A stretch of 64,000 nucleotides of DNA from Labyrinthula sp. Ha (Eukaryota > Sar > Bigyra > Labyrinthulida > Labyrinthulaceae). The position numbers were made by a program, and so were the translations under genes. The stretch is taken from contig JAALGZ010000001.1 of NCBI GenBank assembly GCA_015227615.1, positions 868,001 through 932,000 of the forward strand, given 5' to 3'. Positions 1 to 12,113 of the stretch are shown piece after piece. Each line of letters opens with the position of its first letter. Position 1 is the first letter of the stretch. Below the pieces are notes generated by a model. That model ran no database searches and had not been told where the DNA came from. It saw only the letters and a program-made list of their open reading frames with translations.

Positions 1-2597
1 TAACATTCCATGACAGTAAATATGTTCTTGGAGGTATCCATACTCTTTCTACTAATGAATAATCAAGATACAGAGCCTGTTATCATGCTTGGAGGATTTG
101 GGTAATTGTTCAGATTTCATTATGTCAAGATCTCCTTTCATTTTATTAAACTCTTTGACTTTATTGTAGACATGAATCATTAAGAAATGTTTCCCGGAAA
201 CTTTGGTTGCGAACTAATACATTCTCAAATCCCCAGTTCGCACTAAATAATCATCAATGCTTGACCATGTTTTCATTATTAAAATCAAAACTTTTTACTG
301 ATGCTTGCTAGAATTTTGTTTCTCCATAACAGTGTTCTTGACATAAGTGCACAATATAAGGCACCTTACTCGTTTTGATCGTATGTCATTATCTCTATTG
401 TTTTGTTAGAAAATCATATCCTTCATATTTCTACTATTTTCCTTCATTTCAAAGTAGATCTAACTTTTCGTTTGAATACAACTGTACAAATTCTATTCAT
501 CCATGATTCCATAATCAGCTTTCTCAAACAAAAGTGAATCCTGGAAAAGAAAACTTGTCAGGAGCTTCTAATTAAGAAATTGGGGGTTCCTAAAACTGCC
601 CTGAGTAGATTTCCTCCGAATGACCCCAATTTCATGAATATACATAACAGGTTCAGCGTTAAATTAAGCTAGGTGGAATATGTTTGGAAAAGGGAGCTAT
701 GGGTACATATTAATAAGAAGTATATTAAATTATTGTATTAAATAGTAATGTTAACTAAGCCATAGTAGCTTTATCGGTTATTGATTATCGATATTGATTA
801 TCAGTCTCAACAGCTATGCAATATTTTGGGAAATTAAGGCATAACTAACTATTGACAGATAATCTAAATTATAAGACAACCGAAACATAAGAGATCTAGT
901 TCATCTAGGTAATAACAAAACTAAAGGACTCATATGAATAATAGGACTTAGTGAATCATTCTTAAGTAAAAATCAAAAATTTAATAGTATCTTCTGGTAT
1001 TTCTAGGTTTCTACTCTTACCTCTTACGATTTATTCGTATTTGACTGCGCTTTATCTAGCGGAATACAGCTTGAATCATACCAGTGCTTTAGCCTAACCC
1101 TTCTGTCAGTTTCTCCGACTCATGACCGAGTGTCTGACTACTTCAAGGTTTCTACCAAGTAGATAAAGCTACTAATTTAACACCATTGAATGTTCTACAG
1201 GACTATATCACTAGGTGTTGACAACTAAGCCGCTGAAGTCTACCCTTTTAATTAGAATTATCCAAGTTTCTAGGAACAACTTCAAATATAGTTTCTCGAG
1301 ATATATAGCTTTATGTTAGTGGTCAAACATGCTATCGACTCATTCCTGCTTGCAAAATACAAACGCAATTGATTGGAACTAAGAATACATAGAAGCTTCC
1401 AATCTTGCATTCCAACTCAATAAATTAGTTGGCTATTCTTGTATTCCCTTTCACTTTGCGTAAACCTTTAAACTTCCTAGGGTGTTCATGTATATAGCCT
1501 TTATTATTGCAAAACTTCCAAGACTCAGCAACTACGTTTGGCTAGGGTTTGCAAAAGCAGTATTAGTCTACATGAGTATGACCCGTAGATTGATAATTTA
1601 TTAACTTTGCATATTTTTATAATCGCTGAATGCAGTTTCCAATGGAAACATTAACGTTTTGTTGGCCAACTTAACAATTAATGATTGCACGTGAGATTTG
1701 TTGGGGCTCTTCAAGAACACTAGGGGAATTTCTTATGAACTGTACAGTTAACGCAAAAAAATCGATGTTAACTAGTTGTGATAATTTAGCTTCACAACCT
1801 GTCTAGACATATATATATATTTAATAAGTTAAATGAAATGTGAAAAATATTCATTCTCTTTTTCACAGTTTTATTGGTTATTCTGCATATGTAGATATTT
1901 TTTAAGGAACTTTTTAATCACAATTATCTACATTAGGTACGTTTGTGTTTTATTCGTCACAATACTTGCATGATAAACCAAGGATTTAGCAAGTGTAAAC
2001 CGCATGTATCTCCATCCAGAAGGAAGTTTCCCACTTATTGTCAGAGCCATATTATAAATCTTTTCGACTCTTACCAAGCTAAAAACAAAACATGAAGAGT
2101 GTCTTAGCATTTATGTGCTCATTCAACTCTATTTTATTAATTAGTAACCTGGCAACACACAGGAATCAAGAGTTCTCTAATTGCTACTATGCCTCTTATT
2201 ACTACCAAGTTTTTGCTTCTGATTAAATTTCAAAATAAAATAAAAATAATATGATAATAATAAACCCCATATTATTTGAAAATCTGAATCAAGGTTAGTA
2301 TGAATTAATTAATGATATTTTTTTTTGCCTTAAATCTATTAGTAGCTGTGGACAAGGGTTTTGAACATCTTAAAGAACGATATGCACTCTATATGGTTGC
2401 TACAATCTTAGAAAGCTTGTTTAATACTTGTTGTGATTGACTTATAAGACCTTGTCACTTAATTTGTATACACATTTTTTTTTAATATTCTCACTAAATC
2501 TACAATACTTTCCCCATATTTCCAAAGACCTCAAAGGACATTTATATCACGAATTCTAGAAATGGTACAATGCCATAGAGAAAAATACAGCAGATTT
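1..2597. other. AT-rich intergenic sequence, no gene recognised
   Basis: All six frames are closed by frequent stops and nothing resembles a protein domain. A short TTGAT/ATCAA-rich patch near 769-808 resembles the interior of the two MITEs further on and may be a worn fragment of the same family. I see no RNA gene. Confidence 0.6.
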
Positions 2598-3213
2598 AAG
2601 GGTGTTATTTTATTTATTGATAATTTATCAATAAAAAATTTCCCAATATTTTTCTTATTGATTGATTCTGATAATTCCCAAATTATTTTGATTGATTATT
2701 GATTGTCATTGCTAATCAATAACAAATTTGACCACATGGCCTTTGGCTAAGTGGCCAAGAAAAGCTATATTTCATGTTGCCACCGTATGGAATTCTCCTA
2801 AGGACGGAGCATATAACTAAAGTTTCTTAACTGTGGAACCTTATTTTACTGTAACAAACCTTTTTGCCAAATCTGGCCTGAGGTAGTACTAAAGCAGGAG
2901 CCTTACCGTTATACCGCAGCATAATATTTTGTTAAGAAACCCAACATATCACTCTGCTGCATTCTATTACTGGTTATTCCGGACTATATGGTCTATTTAT
3001 ACGTATTTTTGTTCGTAGCATAAATAAAAAATATGTTGTTGGACCGTTTGGTTCCAAGACCAGGTGGACCTATTTATTATTGATTATTATTTGATAATCA
3101 AAATGAAAATTCTTTTATTCATAATCAATCAAAATACAGATTCTTTTATTGATAATCAGAATCAAAATGAATATCAAATAATTATTGATAATTTTTATCA
3201 AATAACACCCCTA
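2598..3213. mobile_element. Tourist/Harbinger-like MITE, about 0.62 kb
   Basis: The left end reads GGGTGTTATTT and the right end is its inverse, AAATAACACCC(C). Both ends continue into related TTGATAATTATCAAT-type sequence, so roughly 35 bp at each end form an imperfect terminal inverted repeat, followed by long TTGATTATTGAT-rich arms. TAA flanks the left end and TAAG the right, consistent with the 3-bp TWA target duplication of PIF/Harbinger elements. There is no transposase frame, so it is non-autonomous. The superfamily is inferred from the ends and flanks only. Confidence 0.6.
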
Positions 3214-6200
3214 AGAAGGTTTAACAGAAAACTCGGAAGATACACGAAAAAGAAGAATACTTTACAATGAAAGAGAGAAGACCAGAGAAACAATAGAGAC
3301 ATCAGTGATATCGACTTTGCTCTTCAAGATTTGAATTTCAACGTTAATTACAACATCTGATTCCAGATTCCAATGTCCGAATATTTAAAGAATAGAAACT
3401 GTATCTTACTTGTATAGAAAAGCCCAATCGATATCGGTTAAGAATAAATGTAAGGTTTATCAATGGTTCTCTTAATATTAAGAAATTCTCAAGCACCATA
3501 CTTTGGATTAGGATAGTGCATACCCAGCATGCCAACAAAAGTGACTTATAGAAAAAAAGCGAATAAGATTTATGGACTAATGTCTTAGCCTATCTGGGGA
3601 TAGAAAGAAGGAATGACAGGATGGAAAGATCTTTCACAAGGAAGAAGTTGGAAATCAGCGATGGTAAGATTAATATAACCAGCTTGTACAGAGGAATTGA
3701 ATTTAATCAAGAGCGCTTCATCCACAGGTAGCACTTCTGCATATATTCAGGGAGTGTTTTTTACATCAAATAAGAATACACCAATTTTGGAAAAGTTTTA
3801 TCTTGGGTCTTTCATTACATTTAGTTCATCTGGTTCTAATTATTAAATGTCGTTTATGTCAATTTTACTATCAAACTTTTGTTAGGGCTTTATTGTTCAA
3901 ATTTCTGATACCTGAATGAAAATTGCTGTACAAATATTGAGAGTTTTATACAGCATAACAGGAAACTCTGAAAAACTGAAACCGTACTATATGCATCAAT
4001 AATCATCAACATGAAATTCATTAATTATGAAAGTTTCTTTAACTACATGGTACCTGTCCTACGTAACTATGATTCAATACAATGTTATTCACATGTAAAA
4101 ACTCCCGCTTAAAGTTGCAAATGATCTTAAAGGTTAGCCCATCACTATATTTCTATGGCTGTACATATCTGAGAGCAGATTGTAAGAAAACGAGAAGCTA
4201 ATATAGTTTTCTTAATAATACTGTGGTGCAAATACTAACCAACGTAATGAGTGAAAACATAACTTTGTTGTTGACATCTAATCCTCTTAAAGCTTTCTGT
4301 TTGGTTCTATGCCTAATTTCATAGTGAATGAAGGTTAAGATGATAATTAGGGTGACGTATTTATCGAGGTAGAAAGCATAGAAGGAAATAAGAAAAATAC
4401 TTTTACATTAATTTTGAAATCACAAGCATTTACCAGTCACCGAATTGAAAAAATGTTTTTTCAATATTATTTTTAAACTTAATTAAAATTAGAGGATAAA
4501 TTGGATCTTTTGCCTCTGATAAAACCCCATTTCAGCAGTGATGGAAATGATTATATATATTTAATGTATTTTGAATGCACATGCAAATAAGGCTAACAAC
4601 ATCTGTCTAAGAACATACGTAATGATAACAGAGGCAACAATGCGTTAAAAATGAAAATGTTAATAGATGGAACCTGGATTATCTTAAAAACTGTAAGAAA
4701 TCCGCTACCAATAATAAATTTAATTGTGAAGATATGAGGACCGAGCTGCTTATGGGTGTGTAGATCAGGAGGAGCAAAACATCATGATGATGTAGCGGGA
4801 CAAGAAGTGATATTACTTATTTGTAAAAAAACTGGGGTGAAATATACTCGCTCCTGATGAGATGGGGTTAAATTAAGTAAAAGAAGTTATGTAACAATAA
4901 ATCGATTTAACTATAACCTAATATGTACATCTTTACATATAGCTTTAAGCATTGACAGGTAACAGCGAAAATCTTAACTCAATACAATCATTAAATGTAG
5001 GAAGCCATGCCTAGTTAGTAAATTCCACCACTTCATCGTTCTCTCGCTGTGGATAAGAGCAGTTATTCTACAGAATGAGAATACCTTAGGAACGAGTAGA
5101 TTAAAACACAAGATAATATAAGGCTAACAATGATAATGGTTCTGAATATGACCTAGCTGTTGGGTTTGAACCAGGAAGTCCTGTCAAGATAGTATATCTA
5201 AAAAATGCATAAGAAAAATAGTTCTGGAATTGAGGAGGAAATGATGAAAATAAAACACATAATCGATGTTTATATTTCCAAAATTAGTGTCTTGGTCAAA
5301 GATGGTTCACTCAAGCCAAACTTTTAATAGCTGATTATGGATTTGGAAGAAATGTTGGTGCGTTAAATCTATTGGTGTTTCTGAAAAAATGCAGGTTCAA
5401 TTCAATTGAATATGTCTGATGAATATATTGAAAATAATAAAAGCGAGCCTTGGAAATTTGAGATTAGGAGCAAAGGCATGGAGGACAATAATGGATCAGC
5501 AGGTAAGAAAGAAGATTGAATCGACCAGGTTGGAGCTGTTTCAGATAATCTATTCCATAGAGAGCATGTGGTGGAAATGAGGTTCATCCAGGAGTGTCAA
5601 AGTAAGTTCTCGAGTAAGAACATAAACATTAAAATGCAGTCAAAGGTAAAATGTATGCTGCATCACTGCACTTACTGAACTTGACCAGGTTTTATCCTTC
5701 GTTTTAGAAATACTGTCTCAACATCTGGCCATGTAAGCTGTTACCAATCCTATGGTACAAAGTCTAGATTACTGGAAGCCAAAGCTAAAAGGCTTGTTCT
5801 TGAGAATAACCATAAGACTAATACGAAAGATCGCCCAGGATGTAGGAGGGATTGGAAATAATGCTACAAACTGGGCTCTATTAACACCACAGGTCCTGCT
5901 ACTTATCTTTCACTTTAGAAGCAAGCTCCTGCAAGAATGCAACTAAAAAAGATGAAGGCCAATCGAATCTCCACAGAAAAGGAAAACATACAATGGTGAA
6001 ATAGCCCTGGAAGACGTCCTTGCGACGATATTCACGAGGAACAAACCAGTAAGGTAAAAACAATGCAGCCAACTTTTCTCATAACAAATTAGAACTAAGC
6101 GTGTCATACACCCTATAAGAGGAAAAGAGCAGATGTCGATCAAGCAGTATCCCGGAACAGTCCCAACTACCTCGAAATTCATGTCAGTGTAACACAACAC

Positions 6201-6898
6201 TCAAGGTGGTATTAGGCTGCTGTAACTGAGAGCCAGGAAACATACCATACCTACCTCGTCAAACCATCGAATCCAAACCGAAGTAAAGCAGAGTAACAGA
6301 AACAACTGGAGAAGCCAACAGGAAGATATCTTATACGGAGCCAGGCATATAACTTGGCGGAGAACATGTGGGATATTCAATAACAGCTGCTGAGCCTGTG
6401 TGAATCCAATGCACAACTGAACTTTTATCTAGCTATCTTACTCTATCTTTTCATACAGTTTCTACTGGCCATGAGCATTAAATTTTCAAGACCACCTGAT
6501 CAATCAATAGATTGCGAATGGAAATAAATAATATAGTTTTCTGAAGGTGATAGTAAGGTTTAGACGAGCTTCTAGAATAGGTGTCTTTCCAAATTAAATC
6601 CTTGCGCAATCGTCGTCATGTATTGCAGCTAGGGCTGCGGAATGAGTAAAGTTCTACATTGAGCAACTGAAAATTTTCATATTCCCTCAAGACAAACTTT
6701 GGAAGTGTTGAAAAAGCAAAAGGAATGTTTAAGTTTCTCCAATCCTCCCTGAGCCAATCTTTGAGAATTCTCAAACATGTCGCAAACAATTTCTGAAATA
6801 TTTTTCATGTATTTCTCAAATCTTCGCTAAAATTTCTGAAGACTATTTCGAAAACTGCTCAAAAGAACCTAGGACCCATTTAATATGTACCCTAATTA
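3214..6898. other. Intergenic sequence with a GC-richer patch at about 5400-6420
   Basis: Most of this is AT-rich with no gene. Between about 5400 and 6420 the base composition is visibly less AT-rich, and several frames carry short protein-like stretches, for example GEIALEDVLATIFTRNKPVR on the + strand ending near 6055. All are soon closed by stops and no family was recognised. It may be an old gene or repeat relic, or chance. Confidence 0.4.
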
Positions 6899-7270
6899 GG
6901 GGTCAGATTTGATTTATTGATATTCTATCAATATTGTTTTTGCCCATATTTTTCTTTTATATAATCATCAATACTAATAAAACCGTTTTGATTGATTATT
7001 GATAATCGATTCATTATCATATCACGGTGGTAACGAGTTGCCCTGTGTCACACAGCCAAAGAAAAGACTTTATTCATTTTCATTGCATGAAAACCTGTAT
7101 AAATGGTTATATGGCTAGGGAATATTATTGAAGCATGATAAGTTGGGCCTTATTACTGTTTTTTTAAATGCTTTCTTACGGGTGAAGATAAAAGCACAAT
7201 ACTCTTATTAATAATCTGAACCAATACAATTATAATATAATTATTGATAGAATTCATCAAATCCGATGCC
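6899..7270. mobile_element. Second MITE of the same TTGAT-rich family, about 0.37 kb
   Basis: The left end GGGGTCAGATTTGAT and the inverted right end GGCATCGGATTTGAT match, as do the following TTCTATCAATA segments. Inside, a GCCAAAGAAAAG-type segment near 7050-7070 parallels GGCCAAGAAAAG near 2752-2763 of the first element. TTA precedes the left end and TGA follows the right, so the target duplication is decayed or uncertain. It is shorter and more diverged than the 2598-3213 copy and has no coding capacity. Confidence 0.5.
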
Positions 7271-8611
7271 TGAGAATATTAAACCTCTTTCGCCTTTGTG
7301 TCGAAATTGAAGGCTTTCAAGAATGAGTGAGTTTACTATTCCAATAAATTCTTCTATAGTTTGAAATATTTTGGGAGTGAGTCGGCAAAGAAATACCAGT
7401 AAGACTTAACAACCAAGGGATTCCATACATGGCCCATGTGGCCAAGTTTGAGTGTGGTTTTATGAGCTTATCAGGCCTCACGCAAACCGCTTGGGAAATT
7501 TCACAGTCATTTTTAGTCGTCGGAAAACTTTTGAAAATTCAAATGAGGCTTCAGTGAGAAATAACGCTGGAGCCCTAGTTTTATGATCTACATCTACCTA
7601 GTAACGAGCGCTCTTGAAAAAAAGGTTCAAACTCAATACGTTTGTCTAGAATAAAGACCTTGCCCCAAAGCTTGTCTGGTCTAGAATGTGTCTTGTTTTT
7701 CTTAAAGTTAATATACTTTATGTCATAGACTCTTTTGGGTATGGAAGCTCTGAACTTAAGGTGCTCTTTCAACTAAAGTAAAACTCATTGTGTTGTTGTG
7801 TGCAGGAGTTGAGTAGTTTAGATTGTCAACTTCTTTGTGTTCTCTCTTTTAGAGTCCTGGCTCCTTACAGAAGTTGGTAAAACTATTTTACGCTTTGAAT
7901 ATTTGTATTTAAAGCCGAAATATACACATAAGGCGTCAAAGTTCCAATAAGACTTCCATTTGTAGTTCTAATTTCTCAGCGAATCCATTTATTGGAAGAA
8001 TATATCTTTGTCTATTCCAAGGACCGCGGTCAAGACTTATTTCCCGGTAAGCCTTCTCACTATTTTCTTGTCCCGTATTAAATTCACAATTCTCGTTTCT
8101 CGATTCTCCCTATAACTTCTTGTCTTCCCAAACAAAGTCTCAAACTATTTCCTCGGGTTTTCTTTTATTGAAAAATATGTTCAATAACTTATTTCTCGAT
8201 TCTCGATAGCAGTATCTGTTCTTTTGTCTTGTTTAAAGCACTTAATATTGAAATATGCCCAAAATTATAGCCCTGCCGAATCCCAGTGCCAATTGTGCCC
8301 AAGAATAGTTAGTTTACCGTTGTATTGAAACGGAACGGATTTCTACACCGTTTACAGCATCCAATCAGAACTCTTTCATTATCCAATCGAACAACTCTAT
8401 TACAGGTCTGTAAACAATCTATCTTATTCAGTGTAGTTGTTCTGAATCGACGATTTATTTCAAATTCATCTCATTTCAGTATTTGTTCTTTGAAACATTC
8501 TGTCAACGAAAAGAAGAAACAGAAAAGAAAATATTTTAGTTTAGAGTAATCTTCCCAGCTAGATAGAAAGAAAGATCTCCAATCTCCGGTTTTTAATATC
8601 AGACGTCCAGG
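7271..8611. other. Upstream region of scaffold gene A
   Basis: No gene is recognised. The last part contains repeated TTTCTCGATTCTC words (near 8098 and 8194) and an exact TGCCCAAAA at 8256-8264, a word also found close upstream of other genes here. A frame ending at 8549 lacks an ATG and is probably leader sequence of gene A. Confidence 0.4.
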
Positions 8612-10474
8612 ATGATGATTTCAGCAGAGATGTTGAAGGCACAAAAGTTGAAGAACAAGAAACCCGCTGCTCCATTGAAACCCAGTGCGTCGAGTTTGTC
8701 AAAAGATAGTTCAAAATCGTCCTCTGCGGCTGCCAAACCGGCTGGAAAAAGGAAATCCTTGTTTGCCAAGATGCACAAGAATCTAACGCAACAGTTCAAT
8801 CCACAACCCCCGCCAAAGGCAGCTGTTCCAAGACCTGTAGGTGAAAAATCTGAGAAGTTCAAGAATATGCATGGGAAACTTGGAGCCATTTTCGGAGGAG
8901 CTGAAACTAAGAAGGCGGAGAAGATAAAACCAACTAAGGAGGTCAAAATAAAAACCAAGAAGGCTAACGATGCTGACTTGGAAGTCCTAGGCCTGGACGA
9001 TCCAAGAATGGCCCAATTTAAGAAAATGCAGAAGATAGGTTTAGCTGAGGGGCAAATTAGTCATAAGATGGTTATGGAAGGGATTAATCCAGATTCGCTG
9101 TTCAACCCTTCTGCAGTAGAGACGGCCTCGTCCCCTGTTAGCGATACTCCTCCTTCACAGGGTATGGATGCTGGTGCGAAACCAGCTGGGGTTCAAGGAA
9201 AGAAATCTTCCTTTTCTGTAGAAGATATTATAATGGGTAACAGTGGAGGAGATGTTGCATCCCAACAACAGCCTCTTTTGGAGAAAAAGTATTCTCACTT
9301 GCCAGCTGACCCCAAAGGCGAAGGATTTAGTATGCAGCAAATGGCTCAACTTTACAATATGATGAACAACAATTCTTCACCTACCCATAACCAATCTTTT
9401 CATACCCATAGGGAACAGAATAACGGAAATATGTACCCAGTGGGAGGAAGTGCTTACAAACTAAAGAAGACACCAAGTACGTATTCGCTACAACAGAGTG
9501 TTCACTCAAGACATAATAACTACCATACCATGAGAAGCAGACAGCAAAACCAAAGCTTTGTATCAGAGTCAGGTTTTCGCCAGGAACAGGATTTTGGCGT
9601 TTCCCCTCCACGAGCAACTTTAGTTGAAAGACAAGATAGGGAAAGAACATATCATTCTCAAATGGAACAGCGAGATTTCGAACAACAGTATAATGATCCT
9701 TACCATCCACAGAACCCGATCTATGGACAGCATCAAGATCACTATGCTCAAAATAATCACCAAGGAGCAGGTGGCTATGTTCCAGTAACTACTGGTGGAC
9801 ACTACCCTGAGCAATACCATCAGCAGCAGCAGCAGCAACCAATGGGAAGAGGTTATGATCAAAGAAATACTGAAGGTTATTATACTGCCGAGCAGTATCC
9901 TCAAAGCATGGAGCGCTCACAGGTTAGAAGGTATGAGCAATCTCATAATCAGCGCCAGTATAATCAGCGCGACGAGTATGAAGCTGCATATCACCAAGAT
10001 GAATATCGACATCAAAATGCTGCGCCTCACTATGACAATTACAGTCAAAACCAGGTGCCACAGTATAATGCACAGGATCAGCGCTATTACGAGCAGAGGG
10101 AAGTGAATCAGCCTTCAGCTAGGCAAAGGCAAACGTACGAAGCCAGGAAGAACCCTTCTTCTTATCCAAGAAAGCAGACTTACCATACACATCCGCGACA
10201 AGGGCACGGGCGGAATTTTGACCAGGGATATCAAGTTCAGGAGCAACCACGCACGATGAGAGCCCCAAGTGTCGAAGAAAGTTATAGTTCCGGTGTTGCT
10301 CACTCTCAGTATGCGAGGTTGCCTCCAAATGGACCCGATCCTGCTGTATATGATAAGAGGTACCAAAAAGCCGCTGGGAACAAGGGGGCACAAAAGTCAA
10401 TGATAAGGAGGAAACGCTCAAGAAATAAAGGTAAGAAAGGAAACGATAAGAAGCAGGACTGTGTGATTTCGTAA
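8612..10474 (+). CDS. Scaffold paralog A: MH-motif protein with Q/Y-rich tail and CAAX box
   Basis: A single-exon protein of 620 residues. The ATG at 8612 is followed by a second at 8615. The second gives MISAEMLK, matching paralog C (MISPDMLK), so either may be the start. Order of parts: Lys/Ser-rich 1-48; motif 1 SLFAKMHKNLTQQF at 49-62; motif 2 KFKNMHGKLGAIFGG at 82-96; motif 3 at 129-164 with core KMQKIGLAEGQI, resembling the C-terminal signature of WASH subunit CCDC53; motif 4 MQQMAQLYNMM at 241-251; then about 300 disordered residues rich in Gln, Tyr, His, Asn and Arg. The end is strongly basic and finishes CVIS, a good prenylation (CAAX) box, so the protein is probably anchored to a membrane. 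Function is inferred: a cytoskeletal or membrane scaffold. It converges on the CID gene. Confidence 0.85.
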   Translation: MMISAEMLKAQKLKNKKPAAPLKPSASSLSKDSSKSSSAAAKPAGKRKSLFAKMHKNLTQQFNPQPPPKAAVPRPVGEKSEKFKNMHGKLGAIFGGAETKKAEKIKPTKEVKIKTKKANDADLEVLGLDDPRMAQFKKMQKIGLAEGQISHKMVMEGINPDSLFNPSAVETASSPVSDTPPSQGMDAGAKPAGVQGKKSSFSVEDIIMGNSGGDVASQQQPLLEKKYSHLPADPKGEGFSMQQMAQLYNMMNNNSSPTHNQSFHTHREQNNGNMYPVGGSAYKLKKTPSTYSLQQSVHSRHNNYHTMRSRQQNQSFVSESGFRQEQDFGVSPPRATLVERQDRERTYHSQMEQRDFEQQYNDPYHPQNPIYGQHQDHYAQNNHQGAGGYVPVTTGGHYPEQYHQQQQQQPMGRGYDQRNTEGYYTAEQYPQSMERSQVRRYEQSHNQRQYNQRDEYEAAYHQDEYRHQNAAPHYDNYSQNQVPQYNAQDQRYYEQREVNQPSARQRQTYEARKNPSSYPRKQTYHTHPRQGHGRNFDQGYQVQEQPRTMRAPSVEESYSSGVAHSQYARLPPNGPDPAVYDKRYQKAAGNKGAQKSMIRRKRSRNKGKKGNDKKQDCVIS

Positions 10475-10870
10475 ATGGTTTATCGGGTTCATCCCTTTCT
10501 CATATTTTTGACGTTACGAGCTATTTTAGATTTATATGGTAGAGACCACAGGTTGAACATTAAGTTTTTATTAGAACTGCAGCTGTGCTTTGAAGACCAA
10601 CTATCAATATTAGGTTAATTTTAATATTGCTAAGTGAAGCTATGAGTTGAAGATATTGGTAAGGTTTTAGGTTGTAAACATTTTCATGTTCTCAGTAGAA
10701 TAGTTTCAACAACATGTCTTCCTGCCTTAAGAAAAAATTGGATATGCTAGAATTCTTTGGAACCTGGTATAAACTTTAAGATACAAAAGTTGAAGCAACT
10801 TCTCTAGAGAAGCATTTCAAATAAAGACTAAAAGCAGAATTTGAAAGTCACAAACAACCCTTCGGATTCA
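10475..10870. other. Convergent 3' region between scaffold A and the CID gene
   Basis: This 396-bp gap separates two convergent stop codons. The only feature seen is AATAAA at 10820-10825 on the + strand, a possible but distant polyadenylation signal for gene A. Confidence 0.4.
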
Positions 10871-12007
10871 TCAATGATTATCATATGAATTCCATCCAGA
10901 ATTAGCCCATTTATTGGAGCTCCCTTCAGTACTTTGATTATTAGTACCAGAGGATCCTCCCTTCCAAGAATCCCAATTTCCTGTGTATCCACCAGCACCA
11001 CCTGCTCCACTCCAGCCTTGACTTTGATTTCCACCTGATGCCCATCCTTGATTGTATTGCGTTGACCGAGGTTTTTGAGAAATAGATTTTGTTTGCTCCA
11101 CAGGTCTGTTGAACACAGAATCACCTGTATCTCTCGGCAACCCCATGTTTCTCCTTTCACCTAGATTTCTTTCTTTGTCAGTTGCTCGGCCATATACATT
11201 AGTTGGAATGGCTTTCTTGGCACGAAGTTGTTGCTTTCTCTCTATTTCTTCTAGTTTTCGCTTCTTTGCTTCCAATGGATCTGGTTTGGGAGGGTCCAGT
11301 TTAGGCGGTTCTGGTTTGTCTTCTCTTTTTTGAACGAGAGATCCATCTGGAAGCATGTGTAAATTTCTCTTCGCAGCTTCATTGCTAATCATCCGTTGAA
11401 GCTCAACTACTTTATCAGGTGATAGATTTTTCAAACTTTCATCTCCGATAACAGCTGCATTTGATTTTGGTTTCTCTTGTCTACTTGTTTGCTCCGGTAG
11501 ATTCACTGAAGCCAAGTTTGTAAATTTAACAACTGCTCCAATTTTAAATGCCCCAAAATCACGCCATTTAACCAATACTTTAACTAATTGTTTCTTTTCC
11601 TGGCTTCCACTGTACTTCAAAGTTCCCATCAAGTGCTCAAGGCTCTGCTCTATACCTTTAACCCATCGAGATCCTATGGTATGTCTCTTATCTTCAGAGG
11701 TATCCCTTCGATACTCGCCAGACGAGTTAAACAAACTAGAATCCCTTTTTTGAAAAAATCTTGAAATCAAGGCGTCTGCTGCATACAACAGCGCCAAAGC
11801 GTTTTCATTCGTTACCCTCGATATTGTCTTTGCGAAATAAGCTATTGAAGACTTAGTCGTTTCTGATGGAAGTTTATATGCACGTTTTGAGAACGCACTA
11901 ATTTTCTTTAAACTTGGAGAAGATGACTTTTTAATAGATGAGAGGAGTTTGGCAAACTCTTCATCTGGCAAACCTTTGTTTTTATCTTTCTTTGATTTGT
12001 TATTCAT
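10871..12007 (-). CDS. CID-domain protein (RNA polymerase II CTD-interacting type)
   Basis: 378 residues in one exon. Residues about 13-160 read as an all-helical CID/ENTH-VHS-like domain: DEEFAKLLSSIKKSS near the start, LALLYAADALISRF in the middle and LVKVLVKWRDFGAF near the end. This is the pattern of the SCAF, Nrd1/Pcf11 and RPRD families, which bind the phosphorylated polymerase II tail and link transcription to RNA processing. A Lys/Glu-rich helical stretch follows (about 240-290), then a low-complexity tail rich in Gly, Trp, Asn and Ser (about 325-378). I see no RRM. The start codon lies 3 bp from a TGCCCAAAA word and 106 bp from the divergent small membrane-protein gene. Nuclear location is inferred. 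Confidence 0.75.
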   Translation of the reverse strand: MNNKSKKDKNKGLPDEEFAKLLSSIKKSSSPSLKKISAFSKRAYKLPSETTKSSIAYFAKTISRVTNENALALLYAADALISRFFQKRDSSLFNSSGEYRRDTSEDKRHTIGSRWVKGIEQSLEHLMGTLKYSGSQEKKQLVKVLVKWRDFGAFKIGAVVKFTNLASVNLPEQTSRQEKPKSNAAVIGDESLKNLSPDKVVELQRMISNEAAKRNLHMLPDGSLVQKREDKPEPPKLDPPKPDPLEAKKRKLEEIERKQQLRAKKAIPTNVYGRATDKERNLGERRNMGLPRDTGDSVFNRPVEQTKSISQKPRSTQYNQGWASGGNQSQGWSGAGGAGGYTGNWDSWKGGSSGTNNQSTEGSSNKWANSGWNSYDNH

Positions 12008-12113
12008 TAATTTTGGGCAATTGATATTTCAAATTGTGAATATAAAATAAAAACTGGGAATATTCTGGAAGCATTAAAATATAACTATAATAAAAAAAGA
12101 TACAAAAAAAGGA
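12008..12113. promoter_or_regulatory. Short divergent promoter region
   Basis: Only 106 bp separate the start codons of the CID gene (minus) and the small membrane-protein gene (plus), so both promoters must overlap here or reach into the neighbouring genes. The stretch is almost entirely A and T apart from the TGCCCAAAA word at its left edge. Confidence 0.45.
12011..12019 (-). promoter_or_regulatory. TGCCCAAAA element just upstream of the CID gene start
   Basis: Minus-strand TGCCCAAAA ends 3 bp before the ATG. The same 9-mer lies 22 bp before the myosin ATG, with the shared context AATTGCCCAAAA. It may be an initiator-like or leader element; there is no experimental support. Confidence 0.3.

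Noticed and set aside
4850-4885. Hammerhead-ribozyme-like CTGATGAG
   Set aside because: The conserved GAAA partner and stems are absent.
5943-6416. Minus-strand frames of 85 and 71 codons
   Set aside because: Cys/Leu/Phe-rich composition typical of antisense or chance frames, with no recognised domain.
8325-8549. 74-codon frame just before scaffold gene A
   Set aside because: It has no ATG start and composition typical of leader DNA.
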